DNA of 64,000 nucleotides from Halichondria panicea. Lineage: Eukaryota; Porifera; Demospongiae; Suberitida; Halichondriidae. The stretch is taken from assembly GCF_963675165.1 (NCBI RefSeq), contig NC_087385.1, positions 1,302,501-1,366,500 of the forward strand. Reading direction: 5' to 3'. Below are positions 21,239-33,315 of the stretch, one piece after another. Position numbers and translations under genes: made by a program. The notes below the pieces were generated by a model. The model was not told where the DNA came from and searched no databases. It saw nothing but the letters and a program-made list of their open reading frames with translations. How positions within the stretch are numbered: the first letter of the stretch is position 1; each line of letters opens with the position of its first letter.

Positions 21239-22798
21239 TAGCCTCGAGACCAGCCGTTCGTTATCTGAAAGATTTCTTGGACCGGTAATTGCCCACAAAG
21301 GTCCGCCCAAGGTGTATTACCCATGAATATCATTATGATGCTATAAAACGCTGACTCAGCTAGAACGAGTGCTACATTGGCAGAATTACTCTACACCTAC
21401 CTCGTGCTCGATTATAGCTACCTGTGTTTAAAGATACCTGAGTTTAAAGATGTCTTCTCCCTCTGGTTCCATCTCTCCTACACCGAGGGACACACCCGCC
21501 GACCTGGTGGCCCTCAACGAAAGGCTCTCCACCCTCGAGCAGGCCCTGGCTGCAGCTCAACAGACTCACCAGCCTCATCACCGTGAGTCCTACATTCTTT
21601 GCCCACCCTGCCCTGCCCTCACCCATATTGCTTATAACAGCCTACAATAACAGCTTATAAAATACCGCCCCGCTCTGCTCCATACTATATACTGCCCTGC
21701 TATAGTATACTGCCCTGCTATAGTATACTGCCCCTATATTACGCTCTATAACGTTGCCCGGCCCTGCTCTATATTGTAAGGCTCTATAATAATTATACTG
21801 CAATGTACTGCTCTATAATATACTGCCATAATATACTGCCCTATGCCAGCTCTATGCCAGCTCTATGCCCGCTCTGCTCTATAATGTACTGCTCTATAAC
21901 ATACTTGCTCTATAATGTACTGCCCGCTGAGGCTGCTCTGTTCTGTAATGTGCTGCTCTATAATATGCCGTGTACTGCCCAGCTCTATACTTTACTGCCC
22001 CGCCTACCACCCTACCCCGTATACCGCCAATCTATCACTTGGCGAACCCCCCCCCCTGACGCACACTCGCCCACAGGTACCATAGACAGCGGAATGCCGT
22101 CCGCAGCCACCCTTGGATTACCTACCTTCCAAGCTGACTCCTCCCCAACCATGCTCCTGCCCCCCTCTGCCAGCATCCGACCCCCACCCCTGGTCCCCAC
22201 CCACCCCACAGCGCTCCCACCTGCTCCCACTACCAACCCTCTCGCGGGCTTCCCGGACATTCCAACCATCCCCCCCAAACTACTCGACACGATTCTCTCC
22301 TGGCAGTACACGGACCTCTCGGAGCTGCTGCCCGATCAGCTTCGCTCCAGCTCTTCCACCACAGACCAACAAATCGTCCTTTTCCCTCAACGTAGCTGGG
22401 AAAGCCAGAAGAAACGAAAAAGACAAATAATCGATATCGCCACATGGGTGCAGCTGTATAGCACCTACATCCTAATCCTCTCGTCCAGACACCCGCAAGC
22501 CTTACCAGAATTAATAGCATATCAATTATTTATCGTCAAAGCAGCAAAGAAGTTTAGGTACCCCTCTTGGCTGTACTACGATACAGAGTACCAGAAATGG
22601 GCCGCCGCAACACACTGCCAAGAGTGGTCCACCATTAACACCCAGCTATACTCCCTCGCCTTTACCGAACAAGGCAACCCTGTGTCGTGGTGCCCGATAT
22701 GCCAGGTCGACGGAGGAAACCACACCTTTGACTGGCTCTGCTACATTGGAACTTGACCAGGCGTTCTTTCAGATAACGAACGGCTGGTCTCGAGGCTA
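21239..22798 (+). mobile_element. TAGCCTCGA-family element carrying an intact spliced gag-like gene
   Basis: A 34-bp terminal repeat starting TAGCCTCGAGACCAGCCGTT (21239-21272) is exactly inverted at 22765-22798. The direct repeat TACCAACAG lies immediately outside both ends, a perfect 9-bp duplication. Length 1560 bp. Identical ends imply recent movement. Confidence 0.9.
21450..22756 (+). CDS. Gag-like protein of DIRS/Ngaro-type style, 270 aa, two exons
   Basis: Exon 1 is 21450-21582 (ATG, donor CC|GTGAGT) and exon 2 is 22077-22756 (acceptor CCACAG, stop TGA). Joined they give exactly 271 codons in one frame. The N-terminus has a short coiled coil (LVALNERLSTLEQALAAAQQ), then a Pro/Ala/Ser/Thr-rich linker. 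The C-terminal domain has aromatic landmarks (TWVQLYSTYILILSSRHP, SWLYYDTEYQKWAAA, WSTINTQLYSLAF) and a final CPIC...H...C cluster. That landmark series resembles the gag-like ORF of tyrosine-recombinase retrotransposons (recalled family similarity). It is the only gene in a TIR element; no transposase is present. The 494-bp intron is full of degenerate ACTGCTCTATAAT repeats. It could be passenger cargo or an unrecognised mobility factor. Confidence 0.65.
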
Positions 22799-23253
22799 TA
22801 CCAACAGTGTAGCAGCTCTAACCGGCACTCAAAATGGCGGACATATGTAACCACGCCCCTTTCCCAAGAGTTTTATGTGGCCACACCCCTTTTTGGCCAG
22901 AAATGGGCGGATCTGCATAACCTCTAACCACGAATATTTTGTCCCCCGAAAATTACCCGCTATTACGGTATATATCTACAGAGGAGGTTGGACTCCGCCC
23001 AACTAGGTACATGCATCATATATCAGGTAAAGGGTCGACACACAAGATGATAAATACCAGTAGAAGCATAATTTTATTGCTGCTGATATATCTGCTACTG
23101 TCCCAGGATGCTCCACCATCAGGTAAACTCATCACACATCGACCCACCACTGTCCAGCAACCGCAAGGTATTATCAGTAGAACTATGCCTTATACACCCA
23201 TAATCATAATCACAACCCCCCCCCCGGCCCCCACACGCACACTGACCTCCCAG

Positions 23254-24296
23254 GCCCTGGCCCAGTTGACCAGCCTGGAGCTTCTAGTGTCCCCCCAGGT
23301 CCTCTCCTCCTATCAAGAGGTTAGTAACAAAACGTGAGCTGGTGTTTGTGTTCATGCGTGTAGCCTGGCGGCTGCGTACTAGGGACATGGCTGCTATCAG
23401 GATGGTATGGAAGGAGAGAATCGACCCAGCACTGTACGATAATGGACGCTTCCCTCAGGAGGGGGAGAAACTATCACCACCCATAATATAGTCACTCAGT
23501 GATGGTATTACAGAGGAAATACGGCCTTAGGGGATGCTTGAATTTGTGTGTTGATGGATTTGTGTTTTTTCCCTGTAGATGGTGGAACTAACGTATGATT
23601 ACAAGGTCAAAGTTCACAGCTTCCCTGCGAATAAAATGAGAGTACCAGGAGACAAAAAGTCATCTCTGAACATTATTAGACACACTCACCACATGTCCCC
23701 ATCCACCATTGTGTAACATTATTTAATATTGTGAGTGTGTGTGTGTACATAATGTACATACTGTAGTTGATGTAATGCAGCGCCTAAAAAATAATTTCAC
23801 TTCGCAGTGGCACATTTTTAGAACCCCCAAAATCCTAGCTAAATTATGGTGGCACTTGTGCGCTAGATCTAGTATAGTGTCTAGTGCAGTACACAGATGT
23901 CAGTAGTACACAGATGGATCTACGTTGTTGATTTTTGATATCTGTATGTTACAGCTGCATCTAGACAGTTATACAGTACAGCTATGCATCAAATGCATGT
24001 GCATAATAGTTATTATACGCCAAAAAGTAAAGCTGACTGTCTTTGGCACCACAGAGACACCTTTTTAAGATATGAAAAACTACGTTCAGCCTAACTTGGC
24101 ACTTAAATTATGGTGGCGCTGTAATTACATCAACTAAAATAATGATGACCTGTATACCCAGTGCATGTGTCCACACTATTAATTCTCCCCCTCCCTCCCT
24201 CCTTCCAGCTCGAGCATGTCTGTGATCTACCAGGAGCACAAGGATGAGGACGGGTTCGTGTACATGGCCTACAGTAGAGAGAACAGTATGGGCTGA
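23254..24296 (+). pseudogene. Fragmentary multi-exon gene of unknown family
   Basis: Exon-like segments appear in order: 23254-23319 (ALAQLTSLELLVSPQV, good splice sites), 23364 onward (WRLRTRDMAAIRMVWKERID), 23579 onward (MVELTYDYKVKVHSFP) and 24209-24296 ([20 protein letters not shown], stop TGA). The second segment lacks a clear donor and the third needs a weak GTCATC donor, so the gene is probably decayed or incompletely seen. The last segment is duplicated at 29436. I do not recognise the family. It sits just beyond the 3' end of kelch-kinase member C, in the opposite orientation. Confidence 0.4.
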
Positions 24297-24652
24297 ACTC
24301 AAGAGACACTATGAACTTGTTCCCCCTAACCCTGTGCCTGTGTGTGTGTGTCCACCCACCTATTACATAATTATGCTGATTTATGCAATGTAACTTTATT
24401 CAATTGATATGTTTTGATGAGTACAGACAAAAATAATTCATAATTAATTGCACTGATTAAAAATACAATACATATGCATTGTGGTGTCATCACCAATAAG
24501 AGCCTATACATCAGAGAAGCTTTCCTTTCTAAAGTTTACTCGTCAATAATAATAATCTGTTCAATCAAGAATTCAAAATGACAAAAAAACCAATCAATAT
24601 ACACACAAGCATGAAAAATTAACATGAGGGAAAAAGTTATCTACTGTATAGC

Positions 24653-24880
24653 GTGAAATTTTCGAGGGGCTTAATTTTCGCGGATTTCGTGGGTTGGAAT
24701 TCTACACGAAAATTAAGTCCACGAAAAGTGTTCGTTAATAAGAATTACCTGCTATCATACAAATATTTAAAGGCGTGGCTTCCGGTAAGCAGCCATTCCG
24801 CGAACATTGTGCAACGAAATGGCTTTTAGAGGCCAATCCACGAAATATAAGTGCCTCGAAAATTTCGCGCTATACGGTAT
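24653..24880. mobile_element. MITE with TACCGTATAGCGCGAAATTT-type ends (copy 3)
   Basis: The left end CTGTATAGCGTGAAATTTTC is inverted at the right (GAAAATTTCGCGCTATACGGTA). It ends 12 bp from the stop codon of member C, so transcripts of that gene probably read into it. Confidence 0.75.
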
Positions 24881-24891
24881 CTAGTGCAGTT

Positions 24892-27800
24892 CTACTGTAG
24901 TTCATTCAACAGTTGTTGAGCGGTTGGTCGATTGTCTCTTTCTCTATCGATACAGCGACTGATGATGTCAGAGAACTGACGGTCTTGGATGGTGAGGAGT
25001 AAGCGCTCACGTCCGTCATCACTCGGAAACTGGCCAGAACACATCTCGATCAAGAGCACCCCCAGACTGAACACGTCCATTTTAGATGACTGGAGGGACG
25101 GGTTACCGGCCTCAGGGGCAGCGTATACAGGACTCCCTGGGTTCATCGTGTTCAACATTCGCTGTGTGTTTACCGAGCCGTAGTCTGTGACCTTTGCACT
25201 CCAGCGGCCATCAGGTAGAGGGTTGAGGAGGACGTTTGCACTGCTGATGTCACGATGGATCACTGGGTCTGGCTGCATGAGGTGGAGATAGTTGAGGGCT
25301 TGACAGACCTGCACAGAAATGGAGAGTATGTGTTCACGTGAGATACGACCTCCCTCCAGTACCCTCCTCAGACTGGTGGCCATGAGCTCTGTCAGGATGA
25401 TCATCTCCCCCTCCAGCGTGGCTCCTATGAACTGGACCAGGTGTGGGTGTCGCAGACGAGCCGCCATATTCATCTCACGAATGAACAAGTGTCGGTAATA
25501 GTCGGAACGGATCTGCTCGTACAGTGTCTTGGCTGCCACCTCGATTTCCCGGAACTTGGCCACTTTGACGACCCCCCATCCTCCCCCACCGAGCTGTCTC
25601 TCTGTCATTGTGATCTCCTCGCGATGGACCACCCACTGAGTCTCCAGACCCTGTGCTCGCTCCTCTGCGAGCTGGGCTCTCCTGTCCAACCTCCCATTTT
25701 CAGCAATCAGTTCCTGGTTTCTCCTCTCAACATCAGCACGGTGATGGTTGGCCTCGTATGATTCTCGTTCTTTTATTTCCACCACCTGATTCTTCTCTTG
25801 CAACAATTGTTCAGAGCGATTTTGAATCACTTGCTCTCTTTGCTCTGCCAGTTGGGCTCTTTCCTCCGCATCTTCACGGCGACGGTTGGCTTCAGCTAAT
25901 TCACGATCTTTCATAGCCAGTTCTTCTTGGGAAATTTGTTGAGCTTCTCTGAGTTGTCTCTCCACATCTCCATGGCGACGGCTGGCCTGGGCAAACTGCT
26001 GATCTTTCATAACCAATTCACGTTCTTTTGTAGCCAATTTACGATCCTTCTCGTGCAACTGTAGTCGGTGGCGACGTTGAGTGTCATGCTCTCTCTGCTC
26101 TGCTGCTCGTAACTGTTGTTTCAGAGCCCTCACCCGGTCTTGAGAGGAGTGGTCGCTGAATAATGAGGCACGAGCAATTATTTGTCCAATCTTCTCTCCC
26201 AGTCGCTGGGCGGAGCCTCTAGTGTCGTTATGGGCCACACCCACGAGAGCCCACTTCTTAGCTGAGGGTCCAGCAACAGACGCTAAGGGTACAGTTAACT
26301 CTGTATAGGGGAACAAATGTAACAGTATAATGCATTCGAGAGCGGCGTTTATTACCTCCAGCTAATTCGTTTGTCATCAAAAGTTCTTTTCACATACGTA
26401 ACAAGCTGCTACCTGTACCTAGTAACTACATACATGCATGTAGCTAGCTGCTAGTATTAATATTTTTTTTGGCTGCCACATGCAGAAATGCTAGAGTCAA
26501 AGTTTACTGAGGCTACTATTTGAGAGCGGCTACTAAATGTTTCATTTGGCTAGCAAGGGAGGCTACTATTTGAGTGCGGCCTCTGATCGAGCATCTACGG
26601 TACTTGTCTATCAGACAATAAGTTTCTATGGCTGCATGTACTAGTACACGTAGCTGCTCACCAAATCTCAGTATAGTGGTCTCTGAAATTTCCTTTCCCA
26701 GCATCTCACGACGGCCTCCAAACACGAGGACCTCAGTGAGTCCTGGTCCCAGACTGGTAGCAGTGATAGAGTGGTAGTGACGTGGTGCCATTGACTCAGG
26801 AAGAGTCACCTAAAGGCACAAAGAGTGATGCTCTGATAAATAAAAATGTTGGTGTACAGTAGTTGAACATATCAACAGAAATAATACAGGCATAATACAT
26901 GCAGGTACTGTATATAAAGATATAGCATAACACCTGAGTGTTGTATGCAATATATAGGCATAAGCCTGCATGATCTGAGGGCGGGCTGTCTGTATACCGT
27001 ATAGCGGGAAATTTTCGCATGTGCAAATTTTCACTATTTGGCTCCAGAGCCCTCAGCAGAAATGTTCGTGGGTTCTAATATTCGCGTTTCAATGCCGGGA
27101 AACCACACCCACCAATAGCTTTGCATGTGAAATACCAGTGAGTGCATGGGGCTCAGTTTTAATAATCACAGTAACTGCTCTGCCCTCAAACAACGTGAAA
27201 TTTTGCACCCCACGAAAATTTCCCGCTATAATTATGGTATTGCATGTAATTATACAACACAAGGAATCTCATGTTATAATCATGTGTTTTATGTTTGTGT
27301 TGATTTGTTGCATTCCTTGTGCATTCCTTTCCGTGTACACATCACTCCTTTTATAGGACAACTAGTTTCAACTACTTGTGGTGGCTGTGGAATGCTCCAG
27401 ACGCATGAAAAACGTTTTCTGCCTACCACTGAATCTGTTTAACAGTGTTACACTATAAAAAGGATCGTTTCAGGTTACTGGGTGGAGGGTGGGCTTTAGG
27501 TAACTTCAGCCATACTACTATGCCAGTATCTAGATAGTGGTACAGTTCAAGGCTTGACCTGTGCCATATGGCAGATATTGGCACAGTGTTTCCTTTGATC
27601 TGCCCACTCAAAATGCAACAAATTGCAATAATCCCTTACCAAAATAATTATGCCTTAGGCCATGCGACTGTGTACGAAAGGGACTTTATGTTGTTCTTTT
27701 TTATTACACGATTTAACCTTGACAACCGTGATATAAAACAATAATACTAGCACAAGTATTTAACATCCTCCTAAATTTCAATTATGATAAGTTATTTACT

Positions 27801-28923
27801 TGTAAATGTACGTCTCTTTATTACACACACCCAACAGTTCGTAATACGAGAAGACTCACCTCTGTCCACTTGCCAGTGTCAACATCCAGTATCCACATGT
27901 CCCCCAGTGTCTTGTTACCCAGTCCTCCGTACACCAGTAGTTGAGGGTGGTCCTGGCCATAGTTGAGACAACAGGAAGCATGGGATGACCTCCCCACTGG
28001 CCATGGCTCTCCCTGTACTGGCTTCACCTTAGTGACCTTCTACACAGTAAACATACAGTATTGTGGAGCTAATCAATTAACTCACCATTGTCCTGAAGTC
28101 AAACAGGTAGACATCATTGATCCCACCAAGGCCAGGTTTGAACCCTCCAAAGAGGACTGCCCTGTGCTGGTCCATCATGGTGAAGGTGAAGCCACTACAG
28201 GGAGGAGGTCTCTTTCCTCTGAGCTTAGGGGACGACCAGACACCTGGGCAATTTAGATAATGGTATAATGTTACATCATCCTTATAAATTGATTAATATG
28301 AAAGTGACATAATTTCCTGTTAGAGTGAGGATGGGACTCCCCCACCAGTAGCTACATACCCTATAAGCGTACATGTATATAATTATGCATTTAATTCAGT
28401 AGAATGCATGTATACGTTGACAAAAATTACCATTTTGTATATCAAAGAAATGGAACTCGTTTGTCCATCCACGTCCATCAGACCATGGACTGGTGAATGT
28501 TGATCCTGGTTGTGTGGGGCCCTCAATACCGTATCCACCAATGCAGCACAGAGTTTTATCATTCACACAGATAAGTCCACAACCAGCCTTTTTCATAGGT
28601 TGATTATCAGAGGATTGAACTTTGGTCCACTGGAGAGTGTCCAGATCAAGCTTACTCACATCATTGAAGTAAGAAGACCCATCATAACCACCAAAGGTGT
28701 ACAAGCAACGACCTACACAAGCAGAGAAACCACCCCACTCACCAGGGGGTAGGGGTCCAGTGGTGGGCAAGAGGCTCCACAGCTCAGTGCTTGGATCACA
28801 CACAACAATAATATTAGACCCTCTCAGTCCTGGACCAGCCCCCCTCCACACATAATGGCGTCCGTCAGCTGCAGCAGAGAATGGACCCCAGCAAGGTAAT
28901 GGTTCAATTAAAGCATCCATTAC
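24892..28923 (-). CDS. Kelch-propeller / coiled-coil / TKL-like protein kinase, member C (794 aa)
   Basis: Exons 28431-28923 (ATG 28920), 28086-28243, 27860-28039, 26662-26809 and 24892-26300; 2385 coding nt, exactly 795 codons. A 5' non-coding exon ends at 29070 (CTT|GTAAGTTG). The kelch blades show the expected double glycines (YTFGGYDG, LCCIGGYG, LLVYGGLG, VLVFGG). A long coiled coil follows (EKDRKLATKERELVMKD, HRADVERRNQELIAE), with more heptads than in members B and D. Kinase motifs are GGGGWGVV, Lys in VAAKTL, HRDISSANVLL, DYG in place of DFG, and AAPE. The SSAN catalytic loop is unlike the LKPEN of classical Ser/Thr kinases or the LAARN of Tyr kinases and suggests a TKL-type enzyme; specificity is uncertain. 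Probably a soluble signalling protein. Confidence 0.88.
26994..27240. mobile_element. MITE with TACCGTATAGCGGGAAATTT ends (copy 4, intron of member C)
   Basis: The left end TACCGTATAGCGGGAAATTT is inverted at about 27215-27240 (GAAAATTTCCCGCTATAATT), with an inserted ATTATG near the right tip. Confidence 0.75.
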
Positions 28924-29435
28924 CTGCACAGGAATGAGTGCCATCACACACAATCATACACACAATCATGGGACTGGGTTGAGCCTGGACTGTGCTAAGA
29001 CTAGATCAATAGCCATCACATAACTACCATAAATCTATATAGCAGTAATGACACAGCATTTCAACTTACAAGTTATGGACTGTAGAACACTCTCAGGCTG
29101 CTGTGCATATCATGCAGCCACCACACCCAAATGTTTGTCCGGGACCTAGACCGAATTGTCTCTGAAACAGCGCCCTTCTAAAGATTGGTGATCCGTTCCT
29201 GTTTTAGAGTACATGTATAACCACACTCACCACACGTCCAACATATCCTCCCCCAGAGGAGGATGGACCTCTGATCCTCCCCACTGTCCTAATCAGTAGA
29301 AAATACAATTCTCCTATGTGTGTGTGTGTGTCACTGTGTGTACATATTAATGCACATTATAATGTATGATGGACCCATAGACCCACTCAATGCCGTGTCC
29401 ACACCGGCTATAAATGACTGTCCCCCTCCCTCCAG

Positions 29436-29523
29436 CTCGAGCATGTCTGTGATCTACCAGCATCATGCACAATGATGAGGACGGGTTCGTGTACATGGCC
29501 TACAGTGGAGAGAACAATATGGG
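29436..29523 (+). pseudogene. Broken second copy of the unknown exon found at 24209
   Basis: After TCCAG the sequence matches 24209-24296 (SSMSVIYQ, then [14 protein letters not shown]), but a changed stretch after VIYQ shifts the frame into TGA. The flanking intron also matches, so the whole segment was duplicated together with the neighbouring kelch-kinase gene. Confidence 0.6.
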
Positions 29524-29810
29524 CAAGAAAGACTATATGTCCCCCATAATCTGTGTGTGTGTGTGTGTGTCCACACTGACAAGAGTTCTATACACACACA
29601 TTGTTTTATGAGAACAAATTAATTGTTGTGGTTCATAGCTGCAAGTTGACAAGAGGGGCTTTTCCCTGTATACACGTAAAAGCTTGTACATGTGATTTGT
29701 ACATGATTTGTACACTGTCAAGTGAAATTGCACAAGAAAATAATAGCACAAAATAAGCACAGCAAAAAACTACAATTTAGCTTAAAGTATCTACGTGTAT
29801 TAATGTAGTT

Positions 29811-32800
29811 CTAACATAGTTCATTCAACAACTCTCGAGCGGTTGGTCGATCGTCTCTCTCTCGATTAATACAGCGACTGATGATGTTAGAGAACTGACG
29901 GTCTTGGATGGTGAAGAGTAAGCGCTCACGTCCGTCATCACTCGGAAACTGGCCAGAACACATCTCGATCAGGAGCACCCCCAGACTGAACATGTCCATC
30001 TTGGTCGACTGGAGGGACGGGATTCTTGCCTCAGGGGCAGCATACACTGGATTTCCAGGATTCTCTGTCGCCAATGCTCGCAAGGTGTTCACTGAGCCGT
30101 AGTCTGTGACCTTTGCAATCCAGCGGCCATCGGGTAGAGGGTTGAGGAGGACGTTTGCACTGCTGATGTCACGATGGATCACTGGGTCTGGCTGCATGAG
30201 GTGGAGATAGTTGAGGGCTTGACAGACCTGCACAGAGATGGAGAGGATGTGTTCACGTGAGATACGACCTCCCTCCAGCACCCTTCTCAGACTGGTGGCC
30301 ATGAGCTCTGTCAGGATGATCATCTCTCCTTCCAGCGTGGCTCCTATGAACTGGACCAGGTGTGGGTGTCGCAGACGAGCTGCCATGTTCATCTCACGAA
30401 TAAACAAGTGTCGGTAATAGTCGGAACGGATCTGCTCGTACAGTGTTTTGGCTGCCACCTCAATTCCTCGGAACTTGGCCACTTTGACGACCCCCCATCC
30501 TCCCCCACCGAGCTGTCTCTCTGTCATTGTGATCTCCTCGCGATGGACAACCCACTGAGTCTCCAGACCCTCTGCTCGCTCCTCTGCCAGCTGGGCTCTC
30601 CTGTCTGACCTTAGGAGGCCTTCTTGCAGTCGTTCATTTTCGGCAGTCAGTTCCTGGACTCTATGGTTGGCCTCGTATGATTCTCGTTCTTTGATGCCCA
30701 TTACCCGATCATTTTCTTCCAACAATTGTTCACACCGATTACGAGTCACTTGCTCACTTTGCTCTGCCAGTTGTGCTCTTAGCTCGGCATCTCCGTGGCG
30801 ATGGTTGGCGTCAATCAATTCGAGATCTTTCATAGCCAATTCTCGATCCTTCTCGTGCAACTGTAGTCGGTGGCGACGTTGAGTGTCGTGCTCTCTCTGC
30901 TCTGCTGCTCGTAACTGTTGTTCCAGAGCCCTCACCCGATCTTGAGAGGAGTAGTTGCTGGTCTCACTGACTGATGAGGCACGAGCAGTTGCTTGTCTGA
31001 TCCTCTTCTCACTCAGTCGCTGGGCGGAGCCTCTAGTGTCGTTGTGGGCCACATCCACAAGAGCCCACTTCCCAGCCGAGGGTCCAGCAACAGACGCTGA
31101 GGGTCCAGTTAACTCTGTAGGGGGATAAGAGCAAATATAATAGTATGCATTTAGAGTCAGTGACACACGTATTGCGAGTTTAGAATTTTGTTGCCATGGC
31201 TGTACGTATGTACCAGTAGCTGCTCACCAAATTTCAGTATGGTGGTCTCAGCAACAGTCTTGAGATTTTCCAAAATTCCTCCAAACACGAGGACCTCAGT
31301 GAGTTTTGGTCCCAGACAGGTGGCAGTGATGGAGTGGTAGCAACGTGGTTCCATTGATTCAGTAGGTGTCACCTGGAGGAACAAAAAATAATCCTGTGAT
31401 ATATAGAAGTACGTATACATAGTTCAATTAATACAAGATATTTACTTGCATGTAAATGCATGTACGTCTATTTATTACACGCCACTAATATAACAGTTCC
31501 TAGAGCACTGAAGTGCTAAACCCCCGACAGTTGGCGTCTCATTTTTGATGTACAAAAGTTGTAGTATAATGAATATTGAAACATAGCAGCAACTAACAGC
31601 CTCAGGGTCAATGCTATAGATCTACAGAGGAAGTCAGATCCGAATGCTAAGACAAAGCTTTGAAAACAGTAGTGTGGCATGGTCAGACATGCAATGGGAC
31701 TAGGAACACAGTAGAGTCAGCCAAGAAGCTGGAGTGTTACAAATAGTTGTGGACATGTAGCGGGACCGGAGAGTCTCACAGTAGTAAAAATCCGGCTCTA
31801 TGAGGCAAGCGTGCCTCAAACTCAAGCTGCGTTTAGCTAACTTATAGGCAATGTTTAGCCAATGTGCAAAGTAAACTTCTTACTCACTTTTATTCGACAA
31901 CAAAAGCTATAAATTGCCACTATTAAAACTAAACTTGTTGTGTGAAGCTAGGCTATCCATGCTGTAAATGCAGTGCTGTGGCAGCCAGGTAAGCATACTC
32001 GAAATACACAGCAAACAGACAAACAACTGACGGACTACTGTGGCCGCCCACACGTCTCGGATCAATAAGACTCACCTCTGTCCACTTGACAGTGTCAACA
32101 TCAAGTATCCACATGTCTCTGAGTGTCTTGTATCTATTATCCAGTCCTCCATGCAACAGTAGTTGAGGGTGGTCCTCACCATAGTTAAGACAACAGGCAG
32201 CATGGGCTGACCTCCCCACTGGCCATGCCCCTCCCCATACTGGCTTTACCACCTTAGTGACCTCCTACACACAGTGAACACAGTATTGTGCATTTAAATT
32301 TGAAAGAGTAATTACCATGGTCCTGAAATCAAAGAAGTAGATATCATTGATCTGACCACCATGACCAGATTTCCTCCCTCCAAAAAGGACAGCCCTGTGC
32401 TGGTCCACCATGGTGAAGGTGAAGTCAATACAGGGAGGAGGTCTCTCTCCTCTGAGCTCAGGGGACGACCAGACACCTGGAATGGGGATGATGGAGCAAT
32501 TTACCTAGGAGAGTGAAGGTAGGACACCACCCACCAGTTCTCTAGAAATGTAAACATACAGCGAATGTGCACGTTGGCAAAAGTTACCATTTTTTATATC
32601 AAAGAGATGGAATTCATTTGTCTGTCCAGTTCCATCAGGCCGTCCAAGTCCACTCCTGGTGAATGTTGATCCTGGTTGTGTGGGGCCAATACCTTCTCCT
32701 CCAAAGCAGCACAGAGTTCTCTCATTCACACGGACAAGTCCACAACCAGCCTTTTTAATAGGCTGGCTACCAGAAGATTGAACTTTGGTCCACTGGAGAG

Positions 32801-33084
32801 TGTCAAGATCAAGCTTTCCCATGTCTTTGAAGTAAGAATACCCATTACCACCACCAAAGGTGTACAGGCAACGACCTACACAAACAGAGCAACCACCCCG
32901 CTCTCCAGAGGGTAGAGGTCCAGTGGTGGGCAAGAGGCTCCACAGCTCAGTGCTTGGATCATACACAGCAATTATATTAGACCCCCATTCTGGACCATCT
33001 CCCCTCCACAGGTAATGGCGTCCATCAGCTGCAGAAAATGGACCCCAACGAGGTGATGGTTCAATGGGAGCATCCATTACGTGC
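29811..33084 (-). CDS. Kelch-propeller / coiled-coil / TKL-like protein kinase, member D (762 aa)
   Basis: Exons 32588-33084 (ATG 33077), 32316-32476, 32076-32264, 31228-31372 and 29811-31114; 2289 coding nt, exactly 763 codons. A 5' non-coding exon ends at 33165. The propeller part runs from MDAPIEPSPRW to the blade VLVFGG. The coiled coil (ALEQQLRAAEQREHDTQ, VQELTAENERLQ) is shorter than in C. The kinase domain is nearly identical to C: GGGGWGVV, VAAKTL, HRDISSANVLL, DYGS, AAPE. The near-identity of C and D indicates a recent duplication. It carries the same DFG to DYG change as C. Intron 3 (31373-32075) has no recognisable insert. Confidence 0.88.
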
Positions 33085-33315
33085 CTGCAGGAGTGATCAT
33101 GAGACAGTGTTTATGCCAGCCATCACATAACTGACAGCAGCAATGACACAGCATTTCAACTTACAAGCCATGGGCTCTCAGTAGACGTAGACGTAGACGT
33201 GGAACACTCCCTGGCTCAAAAATACCAGGGAGCCGCTATTGTTGTCAGACTGTGTGTCCTGTTCTCGCCACGCCCCACTTTTGCCTCTCCCAGCCCTGCC
33301 CCCCCCTTTAGCGTG

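Larger units (their letters stand above)
19584..22926. mobile_element. Second-level element with GAGGTTATGCAGATCCGCCC ends and TA flanks
   Basis: The left end GAGGTTATGCAGATCCGCCC and about 90 further bases, including GGGGCGTGGTTACATA and CCGCCATTTTGAGTG, are inverted at 22830-22924. Both ends abut TA, consistent with a TA target duplication as in Tc1/mariner-type MITEs. It is interrupted by the elements at 19853-20936 and 21239-22798. Confidence 0.75.
19423..22970. mobile_element. Outer shell of a nested insertion: GCGGGTAATTTT-type MITE split by later insertions
   Basis: The left part (19423-19583) matches the reverse complement of the MITE at 11330-11531 up to GTCTCAATA. Its missing right end, CCACGAATATTTTG ... 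AATTACCCGCTATTACGGTA, is found 3.3 kb away at 22927-22970. The break is filled by an element with TAGAGGTTATGCAGATCCGC ends (19584-22926), which itself holds two TAGCCTCGA-family elements. Confidence 0.8.
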
